NCBI GenBank assembly: GCA_913054495.1
Contig: CAJXIY010000001.1
Span: forward strand, 62,001 to 126,000
Direction: 5' to 3'
From: an uncultured Gammaproteobacteria bacterium
GTDB lineage: Bacteria > Pseudomonadota > Gammaproteobacteria > Pseudomonadales > Pseudohongiellaceae
DNA: 64,000 bases
In this document: in pieces, positions 62,976 through 64,000 of the stretch
Position numbering within the stretch: the stretch's first letter is position 1
How the letters are laid out: every line of letters starts with the position of its first letter
Program-made: the position numbers and the translations under genes
The notes under the pieces: model-generated
Told to the model about the DNA's origin: nothing
Databases searched by the model: none
What the model saw: only the letters and a program-made list of their open reading frames with translations

Positions 62976-64000
62976 ATGACAAAAATTGACTCCGTTGCTG
63001 GCTGCTCCCAACCCACGAGCATAGAGAAGCTACTCCAGGCCTGCATTAGTCGCCTGCTTATTGCCGCCCTGTCTATGCCGGTTTCCGTCTTCGCTCAGCT
63101 AGCTGGCGTGGAACAGGGTGAATGGCGATACCTTGGGGGCGATGCCGGGCACACCCGTTCATCACCACAACTGAATCAAATCAACGCAGCAAACTTTTCC
63201 GATCTGGAGACCGCATGGATCTGGCGCGGTGATAATTTTGGACCGAATGTTGAATATACGGCCAGGTCTACACCGGTCTTCGTGGACGGCATTCTTTACA
63301 CCGTGTCGGGTCAGCGGCGCCAGGTGGTGGCGATCGACGCCGCCACCGGCGAAACCCTGTGGACATTTCGCGAACCGGAAACCATGCGCTATCTGCGCTC
63401 ACCGCGAACCGATTTCGGTAAGGGTGTCGCCTATGCAGAGGTCGATGGCAGGGGCGTGATTTTCATCACGTCGCCGGCCTATTTCCTGTGGGCACTGGAT
63501 GCCAAGAGCGGACGTCCCCTGGAAAATTGGGGTGCCGCGACCGGGGTGGACAGCTTTTCGGACACCGGCGTAGTGGATCTCATCCCTGATCTGGTGAGTG
63601 ACTGGCAGCGCTGGTTAGAGCGGGAAGGTCCCTATGATCCAGACCACGGCATTCCCAGGCGGTTGGGCATGGTCACGGCTTCGTCGCCACCAATTGTGGT
63701 GAACGGTGTCGTGGTTGTGCTTGTGGGTCATGAACCCAGCTACGACCAGACCCGCATCGAAAACGTGCCAGGGGACATCATGGGCTACGATGCCAGGACC
63801 GGACAGCGGCTGTGGAAGTTTCATGTCATCCCCCGGCCTGGCGAATTCGGTCATGAAACCTGGGAGAACGATGCCTGGCGCTTCTCCGGGGACATGTCAT
63901 CCTGGGCCCCCGCTGCCGCCGATCCTGAATTGGGACTGGTTTACATCGTCACTAATGCCTCCACCGTGCAGTCCTATGCCGGCCATCGACCCGGGCATAA
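62976..64000 (+). CDS. quinoprotein (PQQ glucose/alcohol dehydrogenase-like), 3' end outside window
   Basis: The frame from ATG 62976 stays open to the window edge (341 residues seen). It has a signal-like stretch ([14 protein letters not shown]), then a PQQ propeller start ([23 protein letters not shown]) and blades ([30 protein letters not shown]). A downstream ATG near 63075 is an alternative, but would cut the signal. It is the fourth quinoprotein gene in the window. The heme content cannot be seen because the C-terminus is missing. Confidence 0.85.
   Translation, partial: MTKIDSVAGCSQPTSIEKLLQACISRLLIAALSMPVSVFAQLAGVEQGEWRYLGGDAGHTRSSPQLNQINAANFSDLETAWIWRGDNFGPNVEYTARSTPVFVDGILYTVSGQRRQVVAIDAATGETLWTFREPETMRYLRSPRTDFGKGVAYAEVDGRGVIFITSPAYFLWALDAKSGRPLENWGAATGVDSFSDTGVVDLIPDLVSDWQRWLEREGPYDPDHGIPRRLGMVTASSPPIVVNGVVVVLVGHEPSYDQTRIENVPGDIMGYDARTGQRLWKFHVIPRPGEFGHETWENDAWRFSGDMSSWAPAAADPELGLVYIVTNASTVQSYAGHRPGH

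Noticed and set aside
1-64000. tRNA, rRNA, CRISPR, prophage or plasmid functions
   Set aside because: I read both strands for cloverleaf, direct-repeat arrays and phage or replication proteins and saw none; the only mobile trace is the IS3-like remnant and REP-like hairpins.

Overview
The window looks like chromosomal DNA of a free-living, probably marine or aquatic gammaproteobacterium. I infer this from the family mix: Rieske-type amine demethylase, PuuABC-like polyamine enzymes, many periplasmic quinoproteins, DUF1592/DUF1552 pairs, DUF5916 and Tat-exported enzymes. No rRNA or marker gene settles the lineage. There are no tRNA, rRNA, CRISPR or phage genes. Both edges cut genes.

Region 1 (1-18.1 kb) is a catabolic block for amines. 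It holds a CrtI/PYROXD2-like oxidoreductase, a GcvT-like folate demethylase, a PuuA/GMAS-like gamma-glutamylamide synthetase, a GbcA-like Rieske oxygenase, a PuuB-like oxidase, a TetR-GNAT fusion regulator, a class III aminotransferase, a sodium:solute symporter, formate-tetrahydrofolate ligase, a PuuC-like aldehyde dehydrogenase, a Tat-exported spermidine-dehydrogenase-like flavoprotein and a GloB-like hydrolase. Together they suggest uptake and breakdown of an N-methylated amine or polyamine, with methyl groups going through folate to formate. A shared palindrome (perfect at 11543-11562, degenerate at 8139-8158 and 8396-8415) is the likely operator of the TetR-GNAT protein.

Region 2 (18.1-27 kb) is mixed and partly decayed. 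It has a small two-gene unit, an exported heme-motif protein, an ABC exporter whose second permease is cut off, and an IS3-type remnant fused in frame to a C13 (legumain-like) peptidase remnant. It ends with a two-gene unit whose second gene is a UGSC-family selenoprotein: an in-frame TGA at 26661 is followed by a 9-bp hairpin fitting a bacterial SECIS element.

Region 3 (27-49.6 kb) is almost wholly about exported proteins: DUF6152, three 'EYACHE' family paralogues, DUF5916, SRPBCC, an NHL lipoprotein, three quinoproteins, a PHP-like hydrolase, a serine hydrolase, and a cytochrome c lipoprotein coupled to a Tat-exported lactone oxidase. Two genes here are broken: a membrane protein split by a nonsense codon and a truncated VOC protein.

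Region 4 (49.8-58.7 kb) is a co-directional, visibly G+C-richer unit: DUF1592-type cytochrome, Tat DUF1552 protein, periplasmic ankyrin protein, an exported HpcH/HpaI aldolase, an exported beta-sandwich-like protein, and a cytochrome c/copper-monooxygenase-like protein. Region 5 (58.7-64 kb) has a class III CoA-transferase, two adjacent Tat-exported PLP aminotransferase-fold proteins and the start of a fourth quinoprotein.

Hairpins with GGGGTCAG or GCCAGG type arms recur in many intergenic gaps and resemble REP elements. They act at several places as gene ends, and one encodes the last residues of a gene.
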